Source of the DNA: a virus
DNA: 27,074 bases
Strand: one strand, 5' to 3'
IMG/VR virus record: IMGVR_UViG_3300029286_001264
Coordinates: 1 to 27,074 of that record
How positions within the stretch are numbered: the stretch's first letter is position 1; the number at the start of each line of letters is the position of its first letter. A program made the position numbers and the translations under genes. Under the pieces are notes generated by a model. It was not told the origin of the DNA. It was given only the letters and a program-made list of their open reading frames with translations, and made no database searches. Positions 16,051 to 22,956 of the stretch are shown here, piece by piece.

Positions 16051-16958
16051 CGATTCACATGGTCTTTGTATCTGGTGCGGAGAATATGTTACGGGTGGCT
16101 TTGCGGTCGCTGGTTCGTCATGATCCTGGGATTCCATATCATCTTCGTATCATTACGGACGTGAAGGACGAATTGGCAACGAGGTACGTTGAGGATTGGG
16201 AGGATGGGAATGAGGTGGTCTGTCTTGATGTTGGGACACCCAAGACGGGGAGCGGACAGCACGGGATGTTGCTGGATCGGGCAATGGAACTGGTGGATAC
16301 CGAGTTCTTCCTGACTCTGGACTCGGATTGTTTCCCGGTGGCTGATGGCTGGTTGAAGGCGTTGATTGACATGCAGGCGGACGATGTAGCGGCTTCCGGG
16401 ATTCTGTGGCCGTGGATTCCGGCTCCTGAAACAGTCGAGAAGAACACCCTGGAGTGGCGGATTCGGAATCATCACTGCTGGAACAACACGCAGCCAGCCT
16501 GTCAACTCATTCGTACGAGCCTGATGCGTGATCGGGGTTGGAAATTTGCAGATATGGATGGTGATGACACCAATCATGGGTTCTGTCTCAAGGCGCACGA
16601 AGCCGGGATGAGGATGGTGGGATGGAAGCCAACCAGGGGGCCTTTGCCGGATGACGACTTCGATCCGGAGGTGAATCGTCACGAGTCTTTGATTTTTGGG
16701 GATATGATGTATCATCATGTCGGTGCTTCGAGGGAAAGCCGGGGACTGAACGTTGGTCAGGTTGCGTATTTCTCTAAAGCCAGGCGACGGGTGTACAATG
16801 AGAACGGAGCCGAGTGGATGTTGAATCCTGGAAACTCCCATGTCTTCAGGTTTGACCAGGAGGAGCGTGTGGCTCAGGTCAAGATGGATATGTTGTATCG
16901 TACGGCCAGGGTGTTTTTGGAAACTCATGGAAGCCTATTCTGTAAGAATTGGGCATAG
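16044..16958 (+). CDS. GT-A fold glycosyltransferase, paralogue 2
   Basis: The product is 304 residues from ATG 16044 (AGAAGAGG before it). It shares with the gene at 14933 the blocks [15 protein letters not shown] (D-x-D near residue 92), [21 protein letters not shown], the GDDTNHGF acidic block (GGDDTG in the paralogue) and [12 protein letters not shown]. The N-terminal parts differ more, which suggests a different donor or acceptor. It is followed after eight bases by the abandoned 5' end of the nucleotidyltransferase gene, so originally these two genes were direct neighbours in one operon. Confidence 0.75.
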   Translation: MVTIHMVFVSGAENMLRVALRSLVRHDPGIPYHLRIITDVKDELATRYVEDWEDGNEVVCLDVGTPKTGSGQHGMLLDRAMELVDTEFFLTLDSDCFPVADGWLKALIDMQADDVAASGILWPWIPAPETVEKNTLEWRIRNHHCWNNTQPACQLIRTSLMRDRGWKFADMDGDDTNHGFCLKAHEAGMRMVGWKPTRGPLPDDDFDPEVNRHESLIFGDMMYHHVGASRESRGLNVGQVAYFSKARRRVYNENGAEWMLNPGNSHVFRFDQEERVAQVKMDMLYRTARVFLETHGSLFCKNWA

Positions 16959-16966
16959 GAGGTCAT

Positions 16967-17041
16967 ATGAAGGGCGTGATTCTGGCGGGTGGGAATGGGA
17001 CTCGATTGTTGCCGCTGACCAAGGCAGTCAATAAGCAATAA
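16967..17041 (+). pseudogene. Abandoned original 5' end of the sugar nucleotidyltransferase gene
   Basis: From ATG 16967, behind an intact ribosome binding site (TAGGAGG), 24 codons read [20 protein letters not shown] then VNKQ and stop at TAA 17039. The protein matches the first 23 residues of the complete gene at 17888 almost exactly (N to Q and K to R changes only), but third codon positions differ widely. Identity at DNA level is complete again over the last 11 bases, GTCAATAAGCA (17027-17037), where the element was inserted. The short peptide may still be translated but cannot be active. Confidence 0.88.
17027..17037 (+). repeat. 11-base direct repeat flanking the LAGLIDADG element, left copy
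   Basis: GTCAATAAGCA is repeated exactly at 17948-17958. The longer imperfect repeat is 16967-17037 against 17888-17958 (71 bases, differences almost all synonymous). Confidence 0.85.
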
Positions 17042-17053
17042 TTCTTTGATATT
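17040..17053 (+). promoter_or_regulatory. AATTCTTTGATATT element, copy 3
   Basis: It begins two bases inside the inserted element, and GTAGG follows ten bases later. It is identical to copies 1 and 2. It would drive the endonuclease gene and, through it, the repaired nucleotidyltransferase. Confidence 0.55.
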
Positions 17054-17078
17054 TCTCCTAGAGGTAGGAGGGATCGTT

Positions 17079-17891
17079 ATGAACAAAGAAAATATTTATG
17101 ACCTGTATCACAACAGGGGGATGTCGCAGTCGGAGATTGCCGTTCAAATGGGCATTTCTCAAGGGATGATTTCCTATTGGATGAGGAAACTGGGAATTGA
17201 GAGGAAAGATCGGACTTGGAAGATCGCCGGATCGAGGGTCAAATATGCGTTTGATGATTCTAGGACGCAGAGAATGGATGAAGATTTGGCCTGGGTTCTT
17301 GGATGGGTAGTGGGGGATGGGAATGTCAGGACTGAGGGGTTGGAGATTCTTTTATCCGAGAGGGATGCAGATGTTCTTCACAAAGTGAGGGAGGTATTCG
17401 GATTTGGAGGACCGATCAAGAGTGGAGTTGTATTTCTAAAGAAGACTGGGAAGTGGTATCGGAGGGCGTCCTTGAGTATTCGGAGAAAAAGTCTGGCAAA
17501 CTGGCTCATTGAGATCGGTGTTCATCCGAGAAAGAGTCAGAGGGAAACTTACCCGTCTATTCTTGAGGGTTGCCCGAATGTTATTCATCGTGCGTTCATC
17601 AGAGGACTTTTCGAGGCAGATGGGACGATCACACGGTATTCCACGGGTCAAATGGTGTTTCAGATAGTTGGGACTAAGGAGTTGATGCGAAGGGTTCAGT
17701 CTCGATTGATTGGACTTCTTGGACTTGGTAGGACCAAACTTTACAGACAGAAGCGTAGTCGGAATCATTTTATGTTGAGGTATGTTGGGAATAAGCAGGT
17801 GCCTCGCATTATGGAGTTGTTGTATGCGGACGGAGGGTATCGGATGAACAGGAAGTATGACACATATCAATCACTAAGGAGGGCAGCGTGA
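17079..17891 (+). CDS. LAGLIDADG homing endonuclease with N-terminal helix-turn-helix
   Basis: The product is 270 residues. ATG 17079 has GGTAGGAGGG before it; an in-frame TTG at 17046 lies inside the element and is unlikely. Residues 15-40 (MSQSEIAVQMGISQGMISYW) form a resolvase-like helix-turn-helix. The two LAGLIDADG helices are LAWVLGWVVGDGN (D80) and FIRGLFEADGTI (D181), each ending in the metal-binding acid, so this should be a single-chain enzyme. Both acids are present, so it could be active. Its likely target is the start of the nucleotidyltransferase gene around GTCAATAAGCA. The stop overlaps the start of that gene as GTGA, so the enzyme and the repaired target are translated together. 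Confidence 0.88.
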   Translation: MNKENIYDLYHNRGMSQSEIAVQMGISQGMISYWMRKLGIERKDRTWKIAGSRVKYAFDDSRTQRMDEDLAWVLGWVVGDGNVRTEGLEILLSERDADVLHKVREVFGFGGPIKSGVVFLKKTGKWYRRASLSIRRKSLANWLIEIGVHPRKSQRETYPSILEGCPNVIHRAFIRGLFEADGTITRYSTGQMVFQIVGTKELMRRVQSRLIGLLGLGRTKLYRQKRSRNHFMLRYVGNKQVPRIMELLYADGGYRMNRKYDTYQSLRRAA

Positions 17892-18646
17892 AAGGAGTTA
17901 TCTTAGCCGGGGGACAAGGAACTCGATTACTTCCTCTTACTCGTGCTGTCAATAAGCATTTACTACCGGTGGGTGGAAAGCCGATGCTTCAGCACTGCGT
18001 CGAGAAGATGGTTGATGCACGATTGGAAGACATTCTGGTGGTCACAGGAGGTGAGCATCTCGGTGGTATAGCGGAGTTTCTTGGGAGTGGGAAGGACTTT
18101 GGGTGTCGGGTCACATATCGAGTGCAGGAGGCGGCGGGAGGGATTGCCCAGGCACTTGCTTTGGCGGAAGGGTTTGTCAGTCATGGTGAGCCGATGTGCG
18201 TCCTTCTGGGGGACAATATCTTCGAGTCAAGCATGAGTCCGTTGGTCGAGGAGTATGCATTGCAGGGTTTCTGCGGTGCTATGGTTGTATTAAAGGATGT
18301 CAATGATCCTCAACGGTTCGGCGTGGCAACTACTGATGTTGACACAACAAGTGTTCCTCGGAGGATGAGGATCACGAAGATCGAGGAGAAGCCGAAGAAC
18401 CCGGAGAGCAACCATGCTGTGACCGGCATCTACTTCTATGATCACAGGGTCTTCCAGATTATTCGGAAGTGCAAACCAAGTCGGCGGGGCGAATTGGAGA
18501 TCACGGATGTCAATAACTGCTACGTGAAATCAAGACTGCTGAGTTTCGTCCATCTGGATGGCTGGTGGACGGACGCAGGCACGCACGAGAGTTATCAGAT
18601 GGCGAATCAACTGGTGATGGGAGTATCTGCGCCACCTCACGGTTGA
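17888..18646 (+). CDS. Sugar-1-phosphate nucleotidyltransferase (RmlA type)
   Basis: The product is 252 residues from GTG 17888. [16 protein letters not shown] (4-18) is the nucleotide-binding signature, followed by NKHLLPVGGKPMLQH, GGIAQALALAEGF and VLLGDNIFE (acid for the metal). RITKIEEKPKNP and TGIYFYD complete the RmlA-like set. It makes an activated sugar, most likely dTDP-glucose from glucose-1-phosphate, for the glycosyltransferases around it. It is shorter than typical RmlA (about 290), lacking part of the C-terminal end. The first 71 bases belong to the inserted element and use A/T-ending codons; the rest resembles its neighbours. The fused protein looks complete. Confidence 0.85.
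   Translation: MKGVILAGGQGTRLLPLTRAVNKHLLPVGGKPMLQHCVEKMVDARLEDILVVTGGEHLGGIAEFLGSGKDFGCRVTYRVQEAAGGIAQALALAEGFVSHGEPMCVLLGDNIFESSMSPLVEEYALQGFCGAMVVLKDVNDPQRFGVATTDVDTTSVPRRMRITKIEEKPKNPESNHAVTGIYFYDHRVFQIIRKCKPSRRGELEITDVNNCYVKSRLLSFVHLDGWWTDAGTHESYQMANQLVMGVSAPPHG
17948..17958 (+). repeat. 11-base direct repeat flanking the LAGLIDADG element, right copy
   Basis: The exact copy of GTCAATAAGCA lies within the recoded 5' end of the working nucleotidyltransferase gene. The original gene sequence presumably continues right after it. Confidence 0.85.
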
Positions 18647-18683
18647 GACGCTGTTTCTCTATGTCATCAATCCCGATTGGATG

Positions 18684-18689
18684 TATAAT
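18684..18689 (+). promoter_or_regulatory. Candidate -10 box (TATAAT) before the 18719 gene
   Basis: GGATGTATAATCC in the 72-base gap after the nucleotidyltransferase is a consensus -10. GTAAGGAGGA and ATG 18719 follow. The -35 region is not convincing. It would allow the second half of the sugar cluster to be transcribed separately. Confidence 0.45.
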
Positions 18690-18718
18690 CCAAGTTTCGG
18701 GTGTAAGGAGGATAGACC

Positions 18719-19612
18719 ATGAACTTCACATTGCCATTCAGTGACCAGACAATCCGGGATATGGATGGAGGGACCTTCGTTCTCTCCGAGAATCACCGGA
18801 ATGAAGCATTCTTCAAGAGATTCTGGACGACACAGGTTCGTGGTGGAGGGGATATTGACCGGGGGCATTTTGAGGTTGTGGATGGGGTACTGAGACTCAA
18901 TGACAAGCAGGGTCTTTTCTGCGAGTTCTCGGGGCTTGAAACTCGGAATGGCGGCGTATTTGCGGTGGGTACATCAGCGCAGACTATCTCTCGGCACGGG
19001 TTTGATCGGATCGTATTGCACGAGAAGGTCGTTATGAAGACGGATGCCTTCGGGATCTGTATTTCCAGTCATGTGAACTATGCCAAGCACACACTCCCAC
19101 TTCTGCTCGACTCCATTCGCAAGGCAAAGTTCGACATGACGAAGGTTGTAGCGGTCGTGGGAGGATATCAGGGAGAAATGACGGCAGAGATGGAAGGGGC
19201 AAAAGTCGTATATACCTCGCCGGACGGCAAGGGATTTGGAGGTTTGACTGGAGCGAATCAGAGTCTTCCTTACTGGTTGCTCATTCATGACACCTGTGAG
19301 GCGGAGCGTTCTTTCCTCAAGGACTCTGCGAACATTGATATTGGCCTGAACCCAGATGTGGTTCGGCTTCAGTCGGATTCGACAGACTGGACCGGGTTCT
19401 ATCGGACGGCCTTCTTGAATGAGATTCTGGCTCGTTCGGGATCTATCGGGGAGTCAATTAGGCAGAACGCCAAAGTCGTCACATTCATGTCCGGCACAAT
19501 GGTCGAGGCAGGGATCAAGGACATCTATGGGACAGGAAATATCAGGAAGGTCGAGAAGTTGCCGATTGGCATCAGAAAGTTCCGGGGGGTCACTGGGAGA
19601 CAGATTCCATGA
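18719..19612 (+). CDS. Unknown protein, possibly glycosyltransferase-like
   Basis: The product is 297 residues with a strong ribosome binding site (AAGGAGGA). The first ~115 residues are unrecognised. From about residue 118, ICISSHVNYAKHTLPLLLDSI and MTKVVAVVGGYQGE read like the start of a GT-A fold. PYWLLIHDTCEAERSF (about 183-198) could hold the acid motif, though no clear D-x-D is present. A glycosyltransferase is suggested by context and these weak similarities only. The stop overlaps the next gene as ATGA. Confidence 0.55.
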   Translation: MNFTLPFSDQTIRDMDGGTFVLSENHRNEAFFKRFWTTQVRGGGDIDRGHFEVVDGVLRLNDKQGLFCEFSGLETRNGGVFAVGTSAQTISRHGFDRIVLHEKVVMKTDAFGICISSHVNYAKHTLPLLLDSIRKAKFDMTKVVAVVGGYQGEMTAEMEGAKVVYTSPDGKGFGGLTGANQSLPYWLLIHDTCEAERSFLKDSANIDIGLNPDVVRLQSDSTDWTGFYRTAFLNEILARSGSIGESIRQNAKVVTFMSGTMVEAGIKDIYGTGNIRKVEKLPIGIRKFRGVTGRQIP

Positions 19613-20403
19613 CCAAGACGTTCAAACATTCAGGTGCCAGAGGAGATCTGATTTATTCGCTCCCTGCTGTAATCGCATTGGGCGGTGGGATCTTGCGTGT
19701 CAATCGGAGTAAGGATCATTGGTTTCATTTCCCGGTAAATGATGTTGAGATGTTGAGCATCCAGGAATTTCTGCGGACACAATCGTACATCGAGGATGTC
19801 GAGGATTGGGCTGGGAGTGCTGTAGACTATGATCTGGATCTGTTTAGAAAACAGAACGTGTCAATCAATCTCCTGACGGTTGCTCATTTGAATAGTTTTA
19901 ACGTGGAATATGATCTGAGGGAGCCTTGGATTGAAGTGGGTGAAATTCCCGTGATTCATCGGGCGGAAATTGTGGTATCTCGGACTGCTCGGTATCATGC
20001 CTTCTCTTTCCCGTGGAATGAATTGTTGCCGTGGATCAGTCGGGCAGTCTTTGTGGGAACAAAGCAGGAGCACCAGGCATTTCAGTCAGAAGTGAAGTGT
20101 GATCTTCCCTGGGAGATGCCAAAGACCTGGACGGAACTTGCGGGGATGATTCGAGGGAGCAAATTGTTTATTGGGAATCAGTCGCTATCGTATTCAATGG
20201 CAGAGGGAATGAAAGTTCCTCGGATTCTTGAGGAATGCCCACATTGTCCGAATTGCCATCCACAAAGCGAGAATGGACACATTCGTTTGAATCAGGGGGT
20301 GATCCGGAAGTATTTGATGGGGGAGGAGTATCATGAGGATGACAAGTGGGCAGGGATGCAATCCTTCGGTGATCGGATGAGGATGGGATTGAGAAGGTGG
20401 TAG
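19609..20403 (+). CDS. GT-B fold glycosyltransferase-like protein (heptosyltransferase/GT9-like)
   Basis: The product is 264 residues from ATG 19609 in an ATGA overlap. KHSGARGDLIYSLPAVIALGG resembles the N-terminal GDL-x-x-S-x-P-A motif of heptosyltransferase-like enzymes. LAGMIRGSKLFIGNQSLSYSMAEGMKVPRI resembles their C-terminal donor-binding block (G-N-x-S...A-x-x-x-x-x-P). The C-terminus has a Cys/His cluster (CPHCPNCHP). The protein is shorter than classical members (about 330-350), so it may be a minimal form. It probably adds a sugar in the same pathway as its neighbours. Confidence 0.62.
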   Translation: MTKTFKHSGARGDLIYSLPAVIALGGGILRVNRSKDHWFHFPVNDVEMLSIQEFLRTQSYIEDVEDWAGSAVDYDLDLFRKQNVSINLLTVAHLNSFNVEYDLREPWIEVGEIPVIHRAEIVVSRTARYHAFSFPWNELLPWISRAVFVGTKQEHQAFQSEVKCDLPWEMPKTWTELAGMIRGSKLFIGNQSLSYSMAEGMKVPRILEECPHCPNCHPQSENGHIRLNQGVIRKYLMGEEYHEDDKWAGMQSFGDRMRMGLRRW

Positions 20404-20405
20404 GT

Positions 20406-21632
20406 ATGGCAAGTCTTCCGGTGATTTGTGTGTTTGGCGCTCAAGGCGTAAAACTTGTTTCATCTCTTTGTCCGGATTTTGAAACAAGGGATATGGATGT
20501 TCGTTGCTATGCGGATGACAGTAATCTGGGTACGGTACTGGCCAAGGATCGACCTTCTGCTGTCGTCTCATTTGGAGAGATGTCCAAGTTCCAGAATCTG
20601 AATCGTGCTCCAGAGTTCATTCGCCGCATGTGGATTCATTTCGACAATCCTCGGGATCTGGAAGAAAAGGGAAGTCTGGTCTTCAACTGCTTCTTTCATA
20701 ACGCTGTCTTTCAGACGTGTGATCGTCCCCTGGTTTCCGTGTTCACCCCGGCATTTCGTTCGGGAGACAAGATCGAGAAGCCTCTGCGATCCCTGTTATC
20801 TCAGACCTATGCAGATTGGGAATGGGTCATTGTGGATGACTCGGATGACGACGGCGAGACCTTCAAGAGACTCTCGGCAATAGCGGAACAGGACTATCGA
20901 ATCAGAGTCTACAAGGAGAGTCGGCCATCAGGTCGCATTGGGACGGTCAAGAGGACGGCCTGTGGGGTCGCCAGAGGGCGTTTCCTGGTGGAGTTGGATC
21001 ACGATGACGAGTTGACTCCCAAGGCGCTACAGTGGGTCGTAGAGGCTTTCCAGGCTCATCCGGAAGCAGGATTCGTCTATACGGACTTCGCAGAGTGCTT
21101 TGAGGATGGTTCTCCCTGGATTTATCAGCCGGGTTGGGGAATGGGATATGGGTCCTATCGGGAAGAGACTCATGGCGGCGTCAAGTACATGGTGGTCAAC
21201 TCTCCCAGGATCAATCCCAAGACCATCCGACACATTGTGGCGTCACCCAATCACATTCGGGCCTGGAGGAAGTCAGTCTACGATGAGATCGGCGGACATC
21301 GGGATCTGATGCATGTGGTGGATGATTATGAATTGGTTGTTCGGACATTTCTGTCGACTCGCATGGTTTTGGTTCCCAGGATGGGCTATGTCCAGTATCG
21401 AAATATGGACGGAACGGGGAACACGCATCAGGCTCGGAATCGGGAGATTCAGAGGTTGGTACGGTATGTGTCTATGATCCAGGATGAGAACATTCATCGT
21501 CGGTTGGTGGAACTAGGCGTGGAGGACTACTTGTGGAAGCCAGGGGCAAGTCCGTCATTCTTCCGGCTGTTGCAGGTGCCAAATCCGCCTGTGGAATCGC
21601 ATTGCACGATCATCTATGAGCCAAAGTCGTGA
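20406..21632 (+). CDS. Glycosyltransferase family 2 protein with extra N-terminal domain
   Basis: The product is 408 residues. ATG 20406 has GAGAAGG before it; an in-frame GTG at 20397 overlaps the preceding gene. Residues 1-105 form an unrecognised domain with a Rossmann-like start (PVICVFGAQGVKLVSSL). The GT2 catalytic domain follows: PLVSVFTPAFRSGDKIEKPL, QTYADWEWVIVDDSDDDGET, ARGRFLVELDHDDELTP (D-x-D-D near 198-201) and MHVVDDYELVVR (catalytic base region). It transfers a sugar from a nucleotide-sugar donor. It is the last clear member of the sugar cluster. The next gene starts in a GTGA overlap. Confidence 0.85.
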   Translation: MASLPVICVFGAQGVKLVSSLCPDFETRDMDVRCYADDSNLGTVLAKDRPSAVVSFGEMSKFQNLNRAPEFIRRMWIHFDNPRDLEEKGSLVFNCFFHNAVFQTCDRPLVSVFTPAFRSGDKIEKPLRSLLSQTYADWEWVIVDDSDDDGETFKRLSAIAEQDYRIRVYKESRPSGRIGTVKRTACGVARGRFLVELDHDDELTPKALQWVVEAFQAHPEAGFVYTDFAECFEDGSPWIYQPGWGMGYGSYREETHGGVKYMVVNSPRINPKTIRHIVASPNHIRAWRKSVYDEIGGHRDLMHVVDDYELVVRTFLSTRMVLVPRMGYVQYRNMDGTGNTHQARNREIQRLVRYVSMIQDENIHRRLVELGVEDYLWKPGASPSFFRLLQVPNPPVESHCTIIYEPKS

Positions 21633-21932
21633 GTCTCAAAACACAACGAGAGGCGGCAAGGTCTGGGGTCTCTGATCTGCCCGGTTTGCGAGAAGAGGCG
21701 GTTGCTGGTTGAGCATCATATTCACGGCCGGAATCATCCAGACAAGAACCGGAAGTGGAATCGGTGCTATATCTGCGCTTCCTGTCATGATGACATTCAC
21801 GCCGGGAATGTCATTCTGGAGGGTTGGGTGCTCACGTCTCAGGGCAAGAGGCTGATTTGGAGGCGATCTGGGGAGGCTCCGGTGGCGAATGAGGGGGCCA
21901 GTCCGAATCTCTACAAAGGCTCCGTATCTTGA
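21629..21932 (+). CDS. HNH endonuclease, apparently frameshifted near its 5' end
   Basis: The HNH core is clear: CPVCEKRRLLVEHHIHGR and CYICASCHDDIHAGN give two Cys pairs and the His residues of a zinc-bound HNH site. In its own frame this part has no ATG, only TTG 21702 or CTG codons. One frame over, GTG 21629 overlaps the previous stop (GTGA) and reads MSLKTQREAARSG, typical of a short HNH N-terminus, into a GGGG run at 21665-21668. Skipping one G joins the two into a natural ~100-residue protein. Either a +1 shift, a fresh mutation or a sequence error is responsible. Free-standing HNH enzymes in phages act as homing nucleases or in DNA packaging; this one stands alone next to a promoter. 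Confidence 0.68.
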
Positions 21933-21949
21933 CCGTTTTTCGGTAATGT
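21921..21949 (+). promoter_or_regulatory. Promoter-like repeat TCCGTAT-N16-TAATGT, copy 1
   Basis: TCCGTAT starts at 21921 and TAATGT at 21944. GGTGTAAGGAG and ATG 21970 follow, so the transcript would have a short leader with a good ribosome binding site. The same two boxes with the same 23-base offset occur at 22412, 23378 and 26110. Confidence 0.65.
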
Positions 21950-21969
21950 CATGGTGTAAGGAGATCATC

Positions 21970-22437
21970 ATGAAGTACGAAGTAAAAGCGGTGAAGGGAT
22001 TCATGGGAAGTGACTGTCCGGGCTACAATGCGACGTTGTATCGGGATGGGGTGAAGGTCGCCCTGGTCATCAACGAGGGTAGCGGCGGCGAGGAATTGGT
22101 CGAGTGGGTGGATCGTAACGCTCCTCGGGTTGAGGTTCAGACGACCGACCACAACGGCAAGCCCATGACCATGCGTTGCACGCCCGAGGAAGCGAAACTG
22201 ATGGAGTTCCTCGAAGGAAAGAAGATCGATCTGGGCGGCAAACTGGGGGAGTCGGAACTGACGCTCGGGCTGTTCGTGGCGGGTCTGGTGGATGATTTCG
22301 AGACCATCAAGCGGCTCAAGAGGGTCTGCTCGAAGAAGACGCTGTTTCGTGTCAAGGGCGACAATGAAGATATCGGGGCCGGTCCTGGGAGGGGCCGGCC
22401 TCAACTTTTTGTCCGTATTTGGTGGCCGGATTGGTAA
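21970..22437 (+). CDS. Unknown small protein
   Basis: The product is 155 residues from ATG 21970, with TAAGGAG before it; longer upstream starts would read through the promoter. It begins MKYEVKAVKGFMGSDCPGYN and contains TLYRDGVKVALVINEGSGGEE. No known family. The last ~25 residues are encoded by a terminator hairpin and the stop is the TAA within the next promoter's TAATGT, which is unusual. An out-of-frame TGA at 22365 lies just before the hairpin, so the true C-terminus may have been shifted by a one-base change. Confidence 0.68.
   Translation: MKYEVKAVKGFMGSDCPGYNATLYRDGVKVALVINEGSGGEELVEWVDRNAPRVEVQTTDHNGKPMTMRCTPEEAKLMEFLEGKKIDLGGKLGESELTLGLFVAGLVDDFETIKRLKRVCSKKTLFRVKGDNEDIGAGPGRGRPQLFVRIWWPDW
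22377..22410 (+). terminator. Intrinsic terminator
   Basis: GGCCGG 22377-22382 pairs with CCGGCC 22395-22400, followed by TCAACTTTTT. It lies inside the predicted 3' end of the preceding frame and directly before promoter copy 2. Confidence 0.65.
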
Positions 22438-22440
22438 TGT
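22412..22440 (+). promoter_or_regulatory. Promoter-like repeat TCCGTAT-N16-TAATGT, copy 2
   Basis: TCCGTAT at 22412 and TAATGT at 22435, directly behind a terminator. GGGTGTAAGAGGAG follows as leader and ribosome binding site. Confidence 0.65.
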
Positions 22441-22463
22441 ATGGGTGTAAGAGGAGAATGGCA

Positions 22464-22712
22464 ATGGGCATCATGGAAGACTCACGGAAGGCACCTGGGA
22501 AGATGGCGGCACGGCAGTTCGGAGCCGAGGCGTTCGCCAACGGTCGTAGCGTGATGAATGGCGAGGATCGGTCCAGCATCGCTTGGTACTACATCAAGGT
22601 CGGCGATGAGCCAAAGTGGACGGACATGACTTCTGAGCAGAGAGACGAGGCGTCGGCGGCTTTCTACGAGGGAGTGAAGGCTGAGCGGAAGGTCAGCGGG
22701 GGGATTCGATGA
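22464..22712 (+). CDS. Unknown small protein
   Basis: The product is 82 residues. ATG 22464 is chosen because AAGAGGAG ends at 22456; the alternative ATG 22458 is only one base away from it. The sequence is charged and includes FGAEAFANGRSVMNG and EQRDEASAAFYEGVKAE, probably helical. No family, signal or membrane segment is recognised. It is followed by an ATGA overlap with a 57-residue gene, so the two form a small operon ended by the terminator at 22888. Confidence 0.66.
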   Translation: MGIMEDSRKAPGKMAARQFGAEAFANGRSVMNGEDRSSIAWYYIKVGDEPKWTDMTSEQRDEASAAFYEGVKAERKVSGGIR

Positions 22713-22882
22713 ACTTGAACAACACACAGAAGGCGTTGCTGAGGTTTGCCAAGTGTGAGATCGATGACTTGGAGATCGAAATGAGCACGACGGAGAAAGC
22801 CAAGGATTTCAACGCCTACATGACATCTCGTGCAAGGCGTGAGGCATTACAGCGGGTCGTCGATCTGTACGACCGAAAATGA
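22709..22882 (+). CDS. Unknown 57-residue protein
   Basis: ATG 22709 overlaps the preceding stop as ATGA. The frame reads MNLNNTQKALLRFAKCEIDD onward and ends VVDLYDRK at TGA 22880-22882. It is highly charged and likely a single helical hairpin. The tight coupling and following terminator support it as a real gene despite its size. Confidence 0.55.
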   Translation: MNLNNTQKALLRFAKCEIDDLEIEMSTTEKAKDFNAYMTSRARREALQRVVDLYDRK

Positions 22883-22887
22883 CTTCG

Positions 22888-22944
22888 GGCTATGACCCCC
22901 GGCAGAGGACATTTTGAATCAGTGCCCTGCCGGGGTAGCCTTTT
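22888..22944 (+). terminator. Intrinsic terminator with long loop
   Basis: CCCCGGCAG 22897-22905 pairs perfectly with CTGCCGGGG 22927-22935. Outer GGCTA 22888-22892 and TAGCC 22936-22940 can extend the stem, and TTTT ends at 22944. The 21-base loop is longer than usual. Confidence 0.7.
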
Positions 22945-22956
22945 CTGGAGACGGCG

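Larger units (their letters stand above)
17038..17958 (+). mobile_element. Homing element with endonuclease and replacement 5' gene end
   Basis: The inserted block runs from the base after the left GTCAATAAGCA to the end of the right copy (921 bases). It contains the AATTCTTTGATATT element, a LAGLIDADG endonuclease gene and a recoded copy of the first 23 codons of the target gene. It therefore restores the gene it interrupts. Confidence 0.8.

Noticed and set aside
17038-17958. Intron or intein in the nucleotidyltransferase gene
   Set aside because: The gene start is duplicated, so the downstream gene is complete without splicing, and the upstream frame stops at once.
22888-22944. Small structured RNA gene or tRNA
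   Set aside because: The fold is one long hairpin followed by T residues, without tRNA arms; a terminator is sufficient.
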